Below, piece by piece: positions 49,171 through 57,484 of a stretch of DNA of 64,000 nt. The DNA comes from JBHGBM01 sp041946965 (lineage in GTDB: Bacteria > Acidobacteriota > Terriglobia > Bryobacterales > Bryobacteraceae), in assembly GCA_041946965.1 (NCBI GenBank), contig JBHGBM010000003.1:1-64000 (forward strand), read 5' to 3'. A program made the translations under genes and the position numbers. The stretch's first letter is position 1, and every line of letters starts with the position of its first letter. Below the pieces are notes generated by a model. The model had not been told where the DNA came from, did not search any database, and saw only the letters and a program-made list of their open reading frames with translations.

Positions 49171-51180
49171 ATGAAACCCGCCGTGTTCACACTTGTTTCC
49201 GTCTCCGCCTGCATGGCAGGCACGCTTTTCGAAGACGACTTCCGCCGCCTGCCGCCGCGGATCTTCGCCGAGCCGGTAAAGCAGCTCACCAACGCTCTGC
49301 ACGAGTACCACTACGTGGCGCACCGGGGCGTGCCGCTTGACCCGTGGGAGAACGCCATGATCCACGACGATTCCTGGTGCGGCGGCGACGAGGACGGCAA
49401 GACCTACGTCGAAATGCAGACCCCCAACAAACTGGGCAAGCATTTCAATCCCACCCTGATCGTGGGCGACCCCGAATGGTCCGACTACACCGTGGAGGTG
49501 AAGGTCCGCCCGCAACTACTGAAGGACATGGCGGGCGTGGTGTTCCGCTACCGCACCAACCGCCACTACTATCTTTTCTCCCTGGCGGATGGCAAGACGG
49601 CGCGTTTGCGGCTGCGCCTGCCGTTTGAGAAGAAGATGCGCGCGGGCGAGTGGAAGGACCTGGGCAGCGCCCCCTTCCCCTACGACGTGACGCGCTACTA
49701 CACCCTCAAGGTGGAGAACCAGGGTTCCAGCATGAGAGCCTACATCGACGGCAAGCTGCTCATCGAGGCGAGCGATTCCGAAATTCTGAAGGGCAAGGCC
49801 GGTATCACGGCGAACCAGGCCGCGCGCTTCACGGATTTCCGGGTGACGGCGGCGGACGCGGCCGAGCGCGGCATCAAGCAGCGCATCGCCGCGCGCGAGG
49901 CCGAGCTCAAGCGGCTCCGCGCCGGCAATCCTCAGCCCAAGCTCTGGAAAAAGTTCGACATCACCAACTACGGCGCGGGCCGCAACGCGCGCTTCGGCGA
50001 CCTGGACGGCGACGGCGTGATCGACATGCTCATCGGCCAGAACGTGCGCAAGGTTTCGAAAAACTCCTTCGACCACATCAGTTGCCTGACGGCGGTCACT
50101 TTCGACGGCAAAGTGCTCTGGCAGGTGGGCCGCCCCGATCCTTACAACGACGTGCTGGCCAACGATACGCCGTTCCAGATCTACGACCTCGACGGCGACG
50201 GCAAGAACGAAGTCGTCATGGTCAAGGATTTCAAGATCCAGGTGCTCGAAGGGAAGACGGGCAGGCTGAAGAAGTGGGTCTGGATGCCCAAGGCGCCCGC
50301 GGACAACGAGGAGCGCCCCTACGAATACGAAGTGGGGGATTCGATCTTCTTCTTCGACAACCCGCGGCAGGTGCTGGTGAAGGACCGCTATCGCACCTTC
50401 TGGGTTTTTGATACGAACCTGAAGCTGCTGTGGAGCGGACAGGGCAACCTGGGCCACTACCCGTATGCCGCCGACGTGAACGGCGACGGCAAGCAGGAAC
50501 TGATGATCGGCTACGCGCTGTGGACCGCGGACGGCAAGCAGCTCTGGACCCACGACGACAAGCTCGACCAGCACTCCGACGGGGTCGTGCTGGGCAACTT
50601 CACCGGCGACCCCAAGGCCGAGCCGCGGGCCTACTCGTTTGCCAGCGACGAGGGCTTCATCGTCTTCGACATCAGGGGCAATATCCTGAAGCGGCAGCAG
50701 ATCGGACATGCGCAATCGCCCGCGGTGGGAAAATTCCGCCCCGACCTCGCCGGGCTTCAGCTCATGTCCGTGAATTTCTGGCGCAACCCCGGAATCGTGA
50801 CGCTATACGACGCCGACGGCAACATCCTGGCGCAGGACGAACCCATCCACAGCGGCAGCCCCATGCTGCCGGTGAACTGGCGCGGCGACGGCGAAGAGTT
50901 CGTGCTGCTCTCCGGCAACGTGAAGGAAGGCGGCATGATCGACGGCCGGCTGCGCCGCGTGGTGATGTTTCCCGACGACGGCCACCCGGACCTGGCGGCG
51001 GCGGCGCTCAACCTGACCGGCGACGCCCGCGACGAGATCGTCCTCTGGGACCAGAAGCGCGTGTGGGTCTACACCCAGGACCGCCCGTTCAGCGGAAAGC
51101 GGCTCTACGCGCCGGTCGTGAACCCCGACTACAACGAGTCCAACTACCGCACGGGCGTGGCGCTGCCGGGATGGAAGTAG
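49171..51180 (+). CDS. Secreted FG-GAP/VCBS-like protein with Ca-binding loops
   Basis: A 669-residue protein with a signal peptide (MKPAVFTLVSVSACMAGTLF). The first ~230 residues form a concanavalin-like (DUF1080/LamG-type) module. A propeller follows with calcium-type loops GDLDGDGVIDML, YDLDGDGKNEVV and ADVNGDGKQELM. This arrangement occurs in extracellular binding proteins and resembles the Ca-rich propeller of rhamnogalacturonan lyases of family PL11, but the PL11 N-terminal motifs are not seen. It is divergent from sulfatase 2. The start is the ATG at 49171; the frame is open upstream across the sulfatase gene but opposed to it. Confidence 0.75.
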   Translation: MKPAVFTLVSVSACMAGTLFEDDFRRLPPRIFAEPVKQLTNALHEYHYVAHRGVPLDPWENAMIHDDSWCGGDEDGKTYVEMQTPNKLGKHFNPTLIVGDPEWSDYTVEVKVRPQLLKDMAGVVFRYRTNRHYYLFSLADGKTARLRLRLPFEKKMRAGEWKDLGSAPFPYDVTRYYTLKVENQGSSMRAYIDGKLLIEASDSEILKGKAGITANQAARFTDFRVTAADAAERGIKQRIAAREAELKRLRAGNPQPKLWKKFDITNYGAGRNARFGDLDGDGVIDMLIGQNVRKVSKNSFDHISCLTAVTFDGKVLWQVGRPDPYNDVLANDTPFQIYDLDGDGKNEVVMVKDFKIQVLEGKTGRLKKWVWMPKAPADNEERPYEYEVGDSIFFFDNPRQVLVKDRYRTFWVFDTNLKLLWSGQGNLGHYPYAADVNGDGKQELMIGYALWTADGKQLWTHDDKLDQHSDGVVLGNFTGDPKAEPRAYSFASDEGFIVFDIRGNILKRQQIGHAQSPAVGKFRPDLAGLQLMSVNFWRNPGIVTLYDADGNILAQDEPIHSGSPMLPVNWRGDGEEFVLLSGNVKEGGMIDGRLRRVVMFPDDGHPDLAAAALNLTGDARDEIVLWDQKRVWVYTQDRPFSGKRLYAPVVNPDYNESNYRTGVALPGWK

Positions 51181-51205
51181 CATTCCACGGCGTAAGACGG
51201 GCCGA

Positions 51206-52456
51206 TCACGCGATCGCTTCGAACATCGCCAGCACGTTTTCCACGGGCGTCCGCGCCTGAATATTGTGGATGGCGTTGAACACGAACCCGCCGCCGCGGG
51301 CGAACGTCTCGCAGCGCCGGCGCACCTGCTCCCGCACCTCGTCCGGCGTTCCGAAGGGCAGCACCTGCTGCGTATCCACGCCGCCGCCCCAGAACGTGAT
51401 GCGGTCCCCATAGGTGTTCTTCAGATGCTCCGGCGTCATCCCCGCGGCCGAACACTGCACCGGGTTCAGAATGTCGAACCCCGCTTCGATGAATGATGGG
51501 ATGAACTTCTCCACCGCCCCACAGGAGTGCTTGAAGGTCTTCCACGCCGTGTGCCGGTGGATCCAGCCGTTCACCTGCTGGTAGAACGGCATCCACATCT
51601 CGCGAAACGAATCCACGGAGCAGAACGAAGACTTCTGCGTGCCGAAATCGGTGCCGCAGATGTACACGACATCCACGAACTCGCCCACGCGCGCGGCGAT
51701 GCGCTCCAGGTTGCGCAGCGCCACCTCGCACTGGCCCTCGAAAACGGCGCGGACGTAATCGCGCCGGGTGCGCGTGGAGATGTACCACTCGGTCACGTCG
51801 CGGATGCCCTTGGGGTGGCGCAGCCCCACGCCGGGCACCAGGGCGATATCGCCGAAGGCGGTGCCGCCGAAACTCGCCACCACGGCGCGCCCGGTGGCCC
51901 GCGCCGCTTTCGCCGTCCGTTCCAGGTGGGCCAGTTCCTGTTCGGAGATGTCGCGGAAATCCTCGATGTTGTCGCGCGGGTCCAGCCGCTCCTCGTCGAT
52001 GGGGTCCTGGCGGATGATGTTGTCGAAAAAATAGCCGCCGGCCGGCATGCGGGAACTCGGCGGCAGCGTCCGGTCGCCTTCCGGGTGGAGCAGGATGTCG
52101 CCGTTGGCGTCCACGGTGGGGTTGAACCGCCCCGGTACGAGCACTTCCAGCCCGTCCGGCATGCGCCACGGCATCCAGTCTTCGGCCGGGAAGCCGAAGC
52201 GGGTCATGCGGCGGAAGACGCCCTCGGTGTCGATTCCGAGGACCTGCTTCAGATCGCCGGCAATCTCGCCAAGCATCTGGCCGGGGTCCACCACCTTTAC
52301 CGGGCCGGCGTTCAGCCCGAAATGACGCCTCAGGGCCGCCACCACGCTGACATGCATGCCGCTGACAAAGGTGGCTCCGAAATCTATGGGGATGCGGCCG
52401 GGGCTGCCATGCGCCACCGCCGCCAGAACGCGTTCGCGGCCTTGCATGGCCGCCAT
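51206..52456 (-). CDS. URO-D-family protein, corrinoid methyltransferase-like
   Basis: A 416-residue member of the uroporphyrinogen-decarboxylase fold family. Its first part (RERVLAAVAHGSPGRIPID) is typical of the MtaA/CmuA-like branch. A zinc-type site HSC (in FKHSCGAVEKF) with a distant Cys (NPVQCSAAGM) suggests methyl transfer between a corrinoid protein and an acceptor instead of haem synthesis. No corrinoid-binding or methyl-acceptor gene is next to it. The ATG at 52456 agrees with family length. It converges on the FG-GAP gene and is divergent from the RsbW-like gene. Confidence 0.82.
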   Translation of the reverse strand: MAAMQGRERVLAAVAHGSPGRIPIDFGATFVSGMHVSVVAALRRHFGLNAGPVKVVDPGQMLGEIAGDLKQVLGIDTEGVFRRMTRFGFPAEDWMPWRMPDGLEVLVPGRFNPTVDANGDILLHPEGDRTLPPSSRMPAGGYFFDNIIRQDPIDEERLDPRDNIEDFRDISEQELAHLERTAKAARATGRAVVASFGGTAFGDIALVPGVGLRHPKGIRDVTEWYISTRTRRDYVRAVFEGQCEVALRNLERIAARVGEFVDVVYICGTDFGTQKSSFCSVDSFREMWMPFYQQVNGWIHRHTAWKTFKHSCGAVEKFIPSFIEAGFDILNPVQCSAAGMTPEHLKNTYGDRITFWGGGVDTQQVLPFGTPDEVREQVRRRCETFARGGGFVFNAIHNIQARTPVENVLAMFEAIA

Positions 52457-52479
52457 TGTAGCAGCAGTACCGCCCGGCC

Positions 52480-52509
52480 TTGACTTTGCGCGCGGCGGTA
52501 ATTTATTCT
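52480..52509 (+). promoter_or_regulatory. Putative sigma-70-type promoter for the rsbW-like gene
   Basis: TTGACT (52480-52485) and TATTCT (52504-52509) with an 18-bp spacer give a plausible housekeeping promoter about 36 bp before the ATG at 52545. Five of six -35 and four of six -10 positions fit the consensus. Confidence 0.42.
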
Positions 52510-52544
52510 GTCGATTCGACTTGGCCCATTTGGCCGGTCCGGCT

Positions 52545-52988
52545 ATGGGAAATCGCGAGCGCGGAGAGATCGACGCGGTGAATCAGTACCTCGATTCGAC
52601 ACTGGACAGCGTGGATGACGCCGAAAGGCTCACGCTCCGCGCCGCGCAGCGCGCCGGCATGGATGAGGACGACCTCCAGAAGGTCGGAATGGCCGTGCGC
52701 GAATCCATGACCAACGCGGTGGTCCACGGCAACCGTTACAATTCCCATAAGAAGGTGCACCTCTCGGTTTCCACCGAAGCCGAGCGTTTTACCGTGGTGA
52801 TTGCGGACGAGGGCGAAGGTTTCGATTACGAGAGCCTGCCGGATCCGCTCGCGCCGGAAAACCTGTTGCGCACCTCCGGCCGCGGCATTTTCCTCATTCG
52901 GGCATTCATGGACGAGTTCAAGGTAAGGCGCCTCCAGCCGCGAGGCACGGAGGTGACCCTGATCAAGTACCTGGTCTCAAAGGATTAA
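52545..52988 (+). CDS. RsbW-like anti-sigma serine kinase (HATPase)
   Basis: A 147-residue GHKL ATPase of the RsbW/SpoIIAB type. The N-box is ESMTNAVVHGN, the G1 region VVIADEGEGFD and the G2 region RTSGRGIFLIRAFMD. It would bind and inhibit a sigma factor or other target and phosphorylate the STAS protein encoded 19 bases downstream. No SigB-like gene is next to it, so the partner is elsewhere. The frame is open far upstream but the ATG at 52545 is the first start that gives family length. It divides from the URO-D gene by an 88-bp promoter region. Confidence 0.87.
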   Translation: MGNRERGEIDAVNQYLDSTLDSVDDAERLTLRAAQRAGMDEDDLQKVGMAVRESMTNAVVHGNRYNSHKKVHLSVSTEAERFTVVIADEGEGFDYESLPDPLAPENLLRTSGRGIFLIRAFMDEFKVRRLQPRGTEVTLIKYLVSKD

Positions 52989-53007
52989 GATACGGCGAGG
53001 AGAAGAC

Positions 53008-53352
53008 ATGAGCATTAAACTGAACACGCGGCAAGTGGGCGATGTGAGCGTGGTCGACGTGGCCGGCCGCATCACGCTGGGCGAAGGCTCCAGCGCGTTG
53101 CGCGACACCCTGCGCGAACTCGTCACCAAGAACAATAAGAAAATCCTGCTGAACCTCGGGGAGGTCTCTTACATCGACAGTTCCGGGATCGGCGAACTGG
53201 TCTCCGGCTTCACCACCGTGACGAACCAGGGCGGGCAGCTCAAGCTCCTGAACCTGACCAAGCGCGTGAAGGACCTGTTGCAGATCACCAAGCTGTACAC
53301 TGTGTTTGACGTCCACGAGGACGAGGCCGCGGCCGTCCGCAGCTTCGCCTAG
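53008..53352 (+). CDS. STAS-domain anti-anti-sigma factor (RsbV/SpoIIAA-like)
   Basis: A 114-residue single STAS domain. The phosphoacceptor site is YIDSSGIGELV (Asp57-Ser58-Ser59), as in RsbV and SpoIIAA. When unphosphorylated it would sequester the RsbW-like kinase encoded immediately upstream (19-bp gap with GGAGAAG Shine-Dalgarno-like sequence before the ATG). The C-terminal helix carries acidic residues (HEDEAAAV). Its stop overlaps the convergent ThiS-like gene by four bases. Confidence 0.92.
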   Translation: MSIKLNTRQVGDVSVVDVAGRITLGEGSSALRDTLRELVTKNNKKILLNLGEVSYIDSSGIGELVSGFTTVTNQGGQLKLLNLTKRVKDLLQITKLYTVFDVHEDEAAAVRSFA

Positions 53353-53564
53353 CCGCCCCCGACGAACTGCACGATCTCCAGTTGCGCGCCGTCGCGCAAC
53401 TCGGTGCTGCTCCAGAGGGGTTGCTTTAAAATTTCGCGATCCAGTTCCACCGCCACCCGGGCCGGGTCGAGTTCCAGCGCCCGTAGAAGGTCGAGGACTG
53501 TCTGGCCCGGCGCGATCCCGCGCGGCTGCCCGTTCACCGTGATTTCCATCCGTGAAGCGTTCAT
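53349..53564 (-). CDS. ThiS/MoaD-like sulfur carrier protein
   Basis: A 71-residue (or 66 from ATG 53549) ubiquitin-fold protein with a C-terminal Gly-Gly-Gly end. MEITVNGQPR, TVLDLLRALEL, VAVELDREIL and LRDGAQLEIVQFVGGG fit ThiS, which carries thiocarboxylate sulfur to thiazole for thiamine. No thiazole synthase or adenylyltransferase gene is adjacent. It lies on the opposite strand between the STAS gene and the nuo promoter, so it is monocistronic. A related sulfur carrier for another pathway is possible. Confidence 0.83.
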   Translation of the reverse strand: MNASRMEITVNGQPRGIAPGQTVLDLLRALELDPARVAVELDREILKQPLWSSTELRDGAQLEIVQFVGGG

Positions 53565-53580
53565 GAAAGTTATTGCTTTG

Positions 53581-53610
53581 TTGACATCCCTGTTTTCTGT
53601 TAATTAGTAT
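53581..53610 (+). promoter_or_regulatory. Putative promoter of the nuo operon
   Basis: A perfect TTGACA (53581-53586) and TAGTAT (53605-53610) are separated by 18 bp in an AT-rich segment. Transcription would start near 53617. The leader would be about 11 nt, with GAAGGA (53616-53621) as Shine-Dalgarno site 6 nt before the nuoA ATG. Confidence 0.5.
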
Positions 53611-53627
53611 ACGCTGAAGGAATCGGG

Positions 53628-54017
53628 ATGCCACAGTCTTACGCCGAGACGTATTTCCCTGTATTGGTCCAGGCTCTGATCGCCATGGCGGTCGCGGCCG
53701 GCATGCTGGGCGCCTCATGGCTGCTCGGACGGCGCGTCCGCAACCGCGCCAAAGACCTTCCCTACGAGTGCGGCATAACCCCCACCGGAGACGCGCGCGA
53801 GCGCTTCAGCGTGAAGTTCTACCTGGTGGCCATGCTCTTTATCCTCTTCGATATCGAAGCGATTTTCCTTTATCCCTGGGCCGTGGTCTACCGGGAGCTC
53901 AAGCTGTTCGCATTCATCGAAATGCTTATCTTCATCGTCCTGGTTCTGGCGGGCTACTTTTACATCTGGAAGAAAGGGGCGCTGGACTGGTCCCGCCAGG
54001 AGCGTTCCGGGAACTGA
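53628..54017 (+). CDS. nuoA: NADH-quinone oxidoreductase subunit A
   Basis: A 129-residue inner-membrane subunit of complex I with three transmembrane helices. The conserved loop LPYECGITPTGDARERFSV and FYLVAMLFILFDIEAIFLYP are diagnostic; the Cys in YECG and the acidic residues in helix 2 are typical. It opens the operon under the TTGACA promoter. The gene that usually follows (nuoB) is absent: nuoC starts four bases later. Confidence 0.95.
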   Translation: MPQSYAETYFPVLVQALIAMAVAAGMLGASWLLGRRVRNRAKDLPYECGITPTGDARERFSVKFYLVAMLFILFDIEAIFLYPWAVVYRELKLFAFIEMLIFIVLVLAGYFYIWKKGALDWSRQERSGN

Positions 54018-54021
54018 CTGC

Positions 54022-54495
54022 ATGCTTGCTGAAGAGATGAAGGGATGCGCGCCAGTTGCCGCGCTGGAAGCGCTGGATCCGGCGGCCGTACTGGGCGGCA
54101 AGCTCGATCGCGGCGAAGTCACGCTGGAAATCCGCGCGGACCGCATCGCCGCCGTGTGCGGGTTTCTCAAGAACGAGCAGGGTTTCACGCGCCTCAGCAC
54201 CGTCACCGCGGTGGACCGCCATCCCTCCGAACCGCGCTTCGAGATTGTCTATCATCTCCACTCGATCGAGCGAAACCTGCGGCTGCGGCTGAAGTGCCGC
54301 ATCCCGGGTGAGGACCCGGAGATCGATTCGGTCGCATCGGTGTGGCGCGCCGCCAACTGGTATGAGCGCGAGACCTGGGACCTGTTCGGCGTGCGCTTCC
54401 GTAATCATCCGGACCTGCGCCGCATCATGCTTCCCGAAGACTGGAGCGGCCACCCGCTGCGCAAGGACTATCCCATCACAGGGGAACGCGAATGA
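54022..54495 (+). CDS. nuoC: NADH-quinone oxidoreductase subunit C
   Basis: A 157-residue peripheral-arm subunit, the 30-kDa type. The signature YERETWDLFGVRFRNHPDLR and RRIMLPEDWSGHPLRKDYP are clear. It binds NuoD and lines the cytoplasmic arm. It starts four bases after nuoA, and its stop overlaps the nuoD start (ATGA). Length is at the short end of the standalone form. In the usual order nuoB would lie before it. Confidence 0.94.
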   Translation: MLAEEMKGCAPVAALEALDPAAVLGGKLDRGEVTLEIRADRIAAVCGFLKNEQGFTRLSTVTAVDRHPSEPRFEIVYHLHSIERNLRLRLKCRIPGEDPEIDSVASVWRAANWYERETWDLFGVRFRNHPDLRRIMLPEDWSGHPLRKDYPITGERE

Positions 54496-55667
54496 GCGCC
54501 GGGCCGCGCACCCTCACCCTCAACATGGGGCCCCAGCACCCCTCCACCCACGGCGTGCTGCGGCTGGAACTCCAGCTTGACGGCGAAACCGTGGTGGGCT
54601 GCCGGCCGGATATCGGCTACCTGCACACCGGCATCGAGAAGGAATTCGAGGCCAAAACCTGGCAGCAGGCCGTGACCCTGACCGACCGCATCGACTACCT
54701 CGCGCCGCTCTCCAACAACCTGTGCTACTGCCTGGCGGTGGAGCGGCTGTTGGACATCGAAATCCCGCCCATGGCGCAGTGGATGCGGGTGATGTTGACG
54801 GAGTTGACGCGTCTCAACAGCCACCTGGTCTGGCTGGGCACGCACGCCATCGACATCGGAGCCATGAGCGTGTTCCTCTATTGCTTCCGCGAGCGCGAGG
54901 AAATCCTGCGGATCTTCGAGATGTTCTCCGGGCAGCGGATGATGACCAGCTACTTCCGCGTGGGCGGGCTGGCGCTGGAGCCTCCCCGGGGCTGGCAGGA
55001 CCGCGTGGGCGCGTTCATCCGCGAATTTCCCCGCCACGTCGAGGAATACGAGGAGCTGCTCACCAACAACCGCATCTGGATCGAGCGCACCCGCGGCGTG
55101 GGCAGGATGACTTTGGAAGACATGCTCGACCTGGGAGTCACCGGGCCCATGATCCGCGCCGCCGGCGTGCCCTGGGATACGCGCAAGGCGCAGCCCTATT
55201 CGGGCTACGAGAAATTCGACTTCGAAGTGCCGGTGCGCCGGGAGAGCGACGTGTACGCGCGCTACCTGGTGCGGGTGGAGGAAATGCGTCAGAGCGCGCG
55301 CATCGTCACGCAGGCGCTCGAAGGCATGCCCGCAGGAGCGTGGACCGCGGACGCCCCTCACGTGGTGCTGCCGGGCCGCGAGAAGATGAAGACCCAGATG
55401 GAAGCCCTCATTTATCACTTCAAGATTGTGACGGAGGGCTTCCGGGTGCCGGAAGGCGAGGTGTACCAGGTGATCGAATCGCCCCGCGGCGAGTTGGGCT
55501 ACTACGTGGTGAGCGACGGCGGCGTGCGCCCGGTGCGCGTGCACGTGCGCGGGCCGAGCTTTGGCAACTTGCAGGCGACGTCCGCCATGGTGCAGGGGGC
55601 GCTCATCGCGGATGTGATCGCGTCGTTGGGCAGCATGGATTTCGTTTTGGGCGATACGGACCGGTGA
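54492..55667 (+). CDS. nuoD: NADH-quinone oxidoreductase subunit D
   Basis: A 391-residue 49-kDa-type subunit that forms the quinone site with NuoB. Family segments include NMGPQHPSTHGVLRLELQLD, the DYLAPLSNNLCY region and the C-terminal RVHVRGPSFGNLQA. His and Tyr of the quinone pocket (PQHPSTHG) are present. It overlaps nuoC by four bases and nuoE begins one base after its stop. Since NuoB is missing here, its partner must come from another locus. Confidence 0.95.
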   Translation: MSAGPRTLTLNMGPQHPSTHGVLRLELQLDGETVVGCRPDIGYLHTGIEKEFEAKTWQQAVTLTDRIDYLAPLSNNLCYCLAVERLLDIEIPPMAQWMRVMLTELTRLNSHLVWLGTHAIDIGAMSVFLYCFREREEILRIFEMFSGQRMMTSYFRVGGLALEPPRGWQDRVGAFIREFPRHVEEYEELLTNNRIWIERTRGVGRMTLEDMLDLGVTGPMIRAAGVPWDTRKAQPYSGYEKFDFEVPVRRESDVYARYLVRVEEMRQSARIVTQALEGMPAGAWTADAPHVVLPGREKMKTQMEALIYHFKIVTEGFRVPEGEVYQVIESPRGELGYYVVSDGGVRPVRVHVRGPSFGNLQATSAMVQGALIADVIASLGSMDFVLGDTDR

Positions 55668-55668
55668 T

Positions 55669-56205
55669 ATGACGTTCTCTCCCGACTTGGAAGCGCGGTT
55701 TGAGAAACTGTTGCGGAGCTATCCCGCCGGCCGCCAGCGCGCGGCCATGGTGCCCATGCTGCTGTACGCACAGGATGAGACCGGGTGTGTGACCCCGGAA
55801 CTGGTGGCCGAGGTGGCCGCCCGGCTGGGCGTTCCGCCGCTCACGGTGGAGGAGGTGGCGAGCTACTACTCCATGCTGCGCCGCAAGCCCGCGGGCAGAC
55901 ATCACGTGCAGGTCTGCACCAACGTGAGTTGCCAGCTCAACGGCGCCGGGGAGATCTGGCGGCACGCCTGCCGCCGGCTGGGCATCGGCAACAAGGAGGT
56001 GACCGCGGACGGGCGGGTGTCGCTCGAAGAGGTGGAATGCCTGGGCGCGTGCAGTTGGGGCCCGGCCGTGATGGTGAACTACGAATTCCACCACGAGATG
56101 ACACCTGAAAAACTGGAGCGGCTGCTGGAGAGCCTGGCGGGGCCGGGTTTCCAGCCTGCCGCCGGGCTTCCGCCCGGCGCACAAGATGGCGGCCATGCTC
56201 TATAA
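55669..56205 (+). CDS. nuoE: NADH-quinone oxidoreductase subunit E
   Basis: A 178-residue 24-kDa-type [2Fe-2S] subunit (cluster N1a). The thioredoxin-like fold has the four cysteine ligands in CTNVSC and CLGACSWG. N-terminal helices (VPMLLYAQDETGCVTPELVA) are typical. The C-terminal ~20 residues (GPGFQPAAGLPPGAQDGG) overlap the start of nuoF by 20 bp. It works with NuoF in NADH oxidation. Confidence 0.94.
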   Translation: MTFSPDLEARFEKLLRSYPAGRQRAAMVPMLLYAQDETGCVTPELVAEVAARLGVPPLTVEEVASYYSMLRRKPAGRHHVQVCTNVSCQLNGAGEIWRHACRRLGIGNKEVTADGRVSLEEVECLGACSWGPAVMVNYEFHHEMTPEKLERLLESLAGPGFQPAAGLPPGAQDGGHAL

Positions 56206-57484
56206 CCAACCCAGCCCGCTCGAAGTCCGGGTGCTGACGCGGCGCTTCGGCCTGCCCAACTCCACGAGCCTCGACACCTACCTCGCCAACGATGGCTACG
56301 TGGCCCTGCGCAAGGCGCTCGAAATGACGCCGGACGACATCATCGGCGAAGTGAAAATGTCCAACCTGCGCGGGCGCGGCGGAGCCGGTTTCCCCACGGG
56401 CATGAAGTGGAGCTTCGTGCCGCGCACCTCGCCCAACCCGAAATACATCGTGGTGAACGGCGACGAAGGCGAGCCGGGCACCTGCAAAGACCGTCTGCTC
56501 ATCGAGAACGACCCGCACCAGTTGATCGAGGGAGTTCTCATCGCGGCGCTCGCGGTGGAGGCCAGCGCGGGTTACGTGTACATCCGGGGTGAGTATCGCT
56601 ACCTCATCGAAATCCTGGACAAGGCCATCGCCGAAGCGTACGCGCGCGGGTACCTGGGAAAGAACATCCTGGGCTCGAGGTTCTGCTTCGACCTTTACAC
56701 CCACAGCGGCGCGGGGTCCTACGAGTGCGGCGAGGAATCGGCGCTGCTTGAATCGCTGGAGGGCAAGCGCGGAGTGCCGCGCATCCGCCCGCCGTTTCCC
56801 GCCGTGGTGGGCGCCTTCCAGTGCCCCACGGTGCTGAACAACGTGGAGACGTTCTGCGCCGTGCCCGCCATCATCCGCGATGGTTCGGCCGCATTCGCGG
56901 CGCTGGGCACCCCGAAGAACGGCGGCACGCGGCTGTTCTGCCTCTCCGGCCACCTGAACAGGCCGGGGGTCTACGAATTGCCCATGGGGTTCAACCTGCT
57001 GCGCATGATCGAAGAAGTGGGCGGCGGCGTGCGCAACGGAAAGAAGCTGAAAGCCGTGATCCCCGGCGGGTCCTCCTGTCCGGTGCTGAAGGCCGAGGAG
57101 TGTGACCTCCCCATGGATTTCGATTCGCTCGCCAAGGCGAAGAGCATGGCGGGCTCCGGCGGCGTGATCGTCATGGACGAAGACACCTGCATGGTGAAGA
57201 CACTGGTGCGCATCGCCCGCTTCTACGCCCATGAGAGCTGCGGATGGTGCATCCCGTGCCGCGAAGGAACCACGTGGATGCGCAAGCTCGTCGAGCGCAT
57301 CTGGAACGGCGCCGCGCAGTCCGCCGATGTCGACCTGCTGGGCGAGATCGCGCGCAACATCCTGGGCCGCACCTTCTGCCCACTGGGCGACGCGGCGGCC
57401 ATGCCGGTCATCTCCTTCGTGGAAAAATTCCGGGACGAGTTCGAGGCCCACGTGGCGCAGCGTTGCGAGGCGGCGCATGCCTGA
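56186..57484 (+). CDS. nuoF: NADH-quinone oxidoreductase subunit F
   Basis: A 432-residue 51-kDa-type subunit with FMN, NADH site and [4Fe-4S] cluster N3. The glycine-rich loop GRGGAGFPTGMKW, the FMN motif VNGDEGEPGTCKDR, YECGEESALLESLEG and the cluster ligands CGWCIPCREG with a later CPLGD are intact. The start is ATG 56186, overlapping nuoE by 20 bp; ATG 56195 is an alternative. It overlaps nuoG by 8 bp. Confidence 0.95.
   Translation: MAAMLYNQPSPLEVRVLTRRFGLPNSTSLDTYLANDGYVALRKALEMTPDDIIGEVKMSNLRGRGGAGFPTGMKWSFVPRTSPNPKYIVVNGDEGEPGTCKDRLLIENDPHQLIEGVLIAALAVEASAGYVYIRGEYRYLIEILDKAIAEAYARGYLGKNILGSRFCFDLYTHSGAGSYECGEESALLESLEGKRGVPRIRPPFPAVVGAFQCPTVLNNVETFCAVPAIIRDGSAAFAALGTPKNGGTRLFCLSGHLNRPGVYELPMGFNLLRMIEEVGGGVRNGKKLKAVIPGGSSCPVLKAEECDLPMDFDSLAKAKSMAGSGGVIVMDEDTCMVKTLVRIARFYAHESCGWCIPCREGTTWMRKLVERIWNGAAQSADVDLLGEIARNILGRTFCPLGDAAAMPVISFVEKFRDEFEAHVAQRCEAAHA

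Noticed and set aside
54018..54021. Possible hidden nuoB between nuoA and nuoC
   Set aside because: Only four bases separate the genes and no alternate frame gives NuoB motifs.
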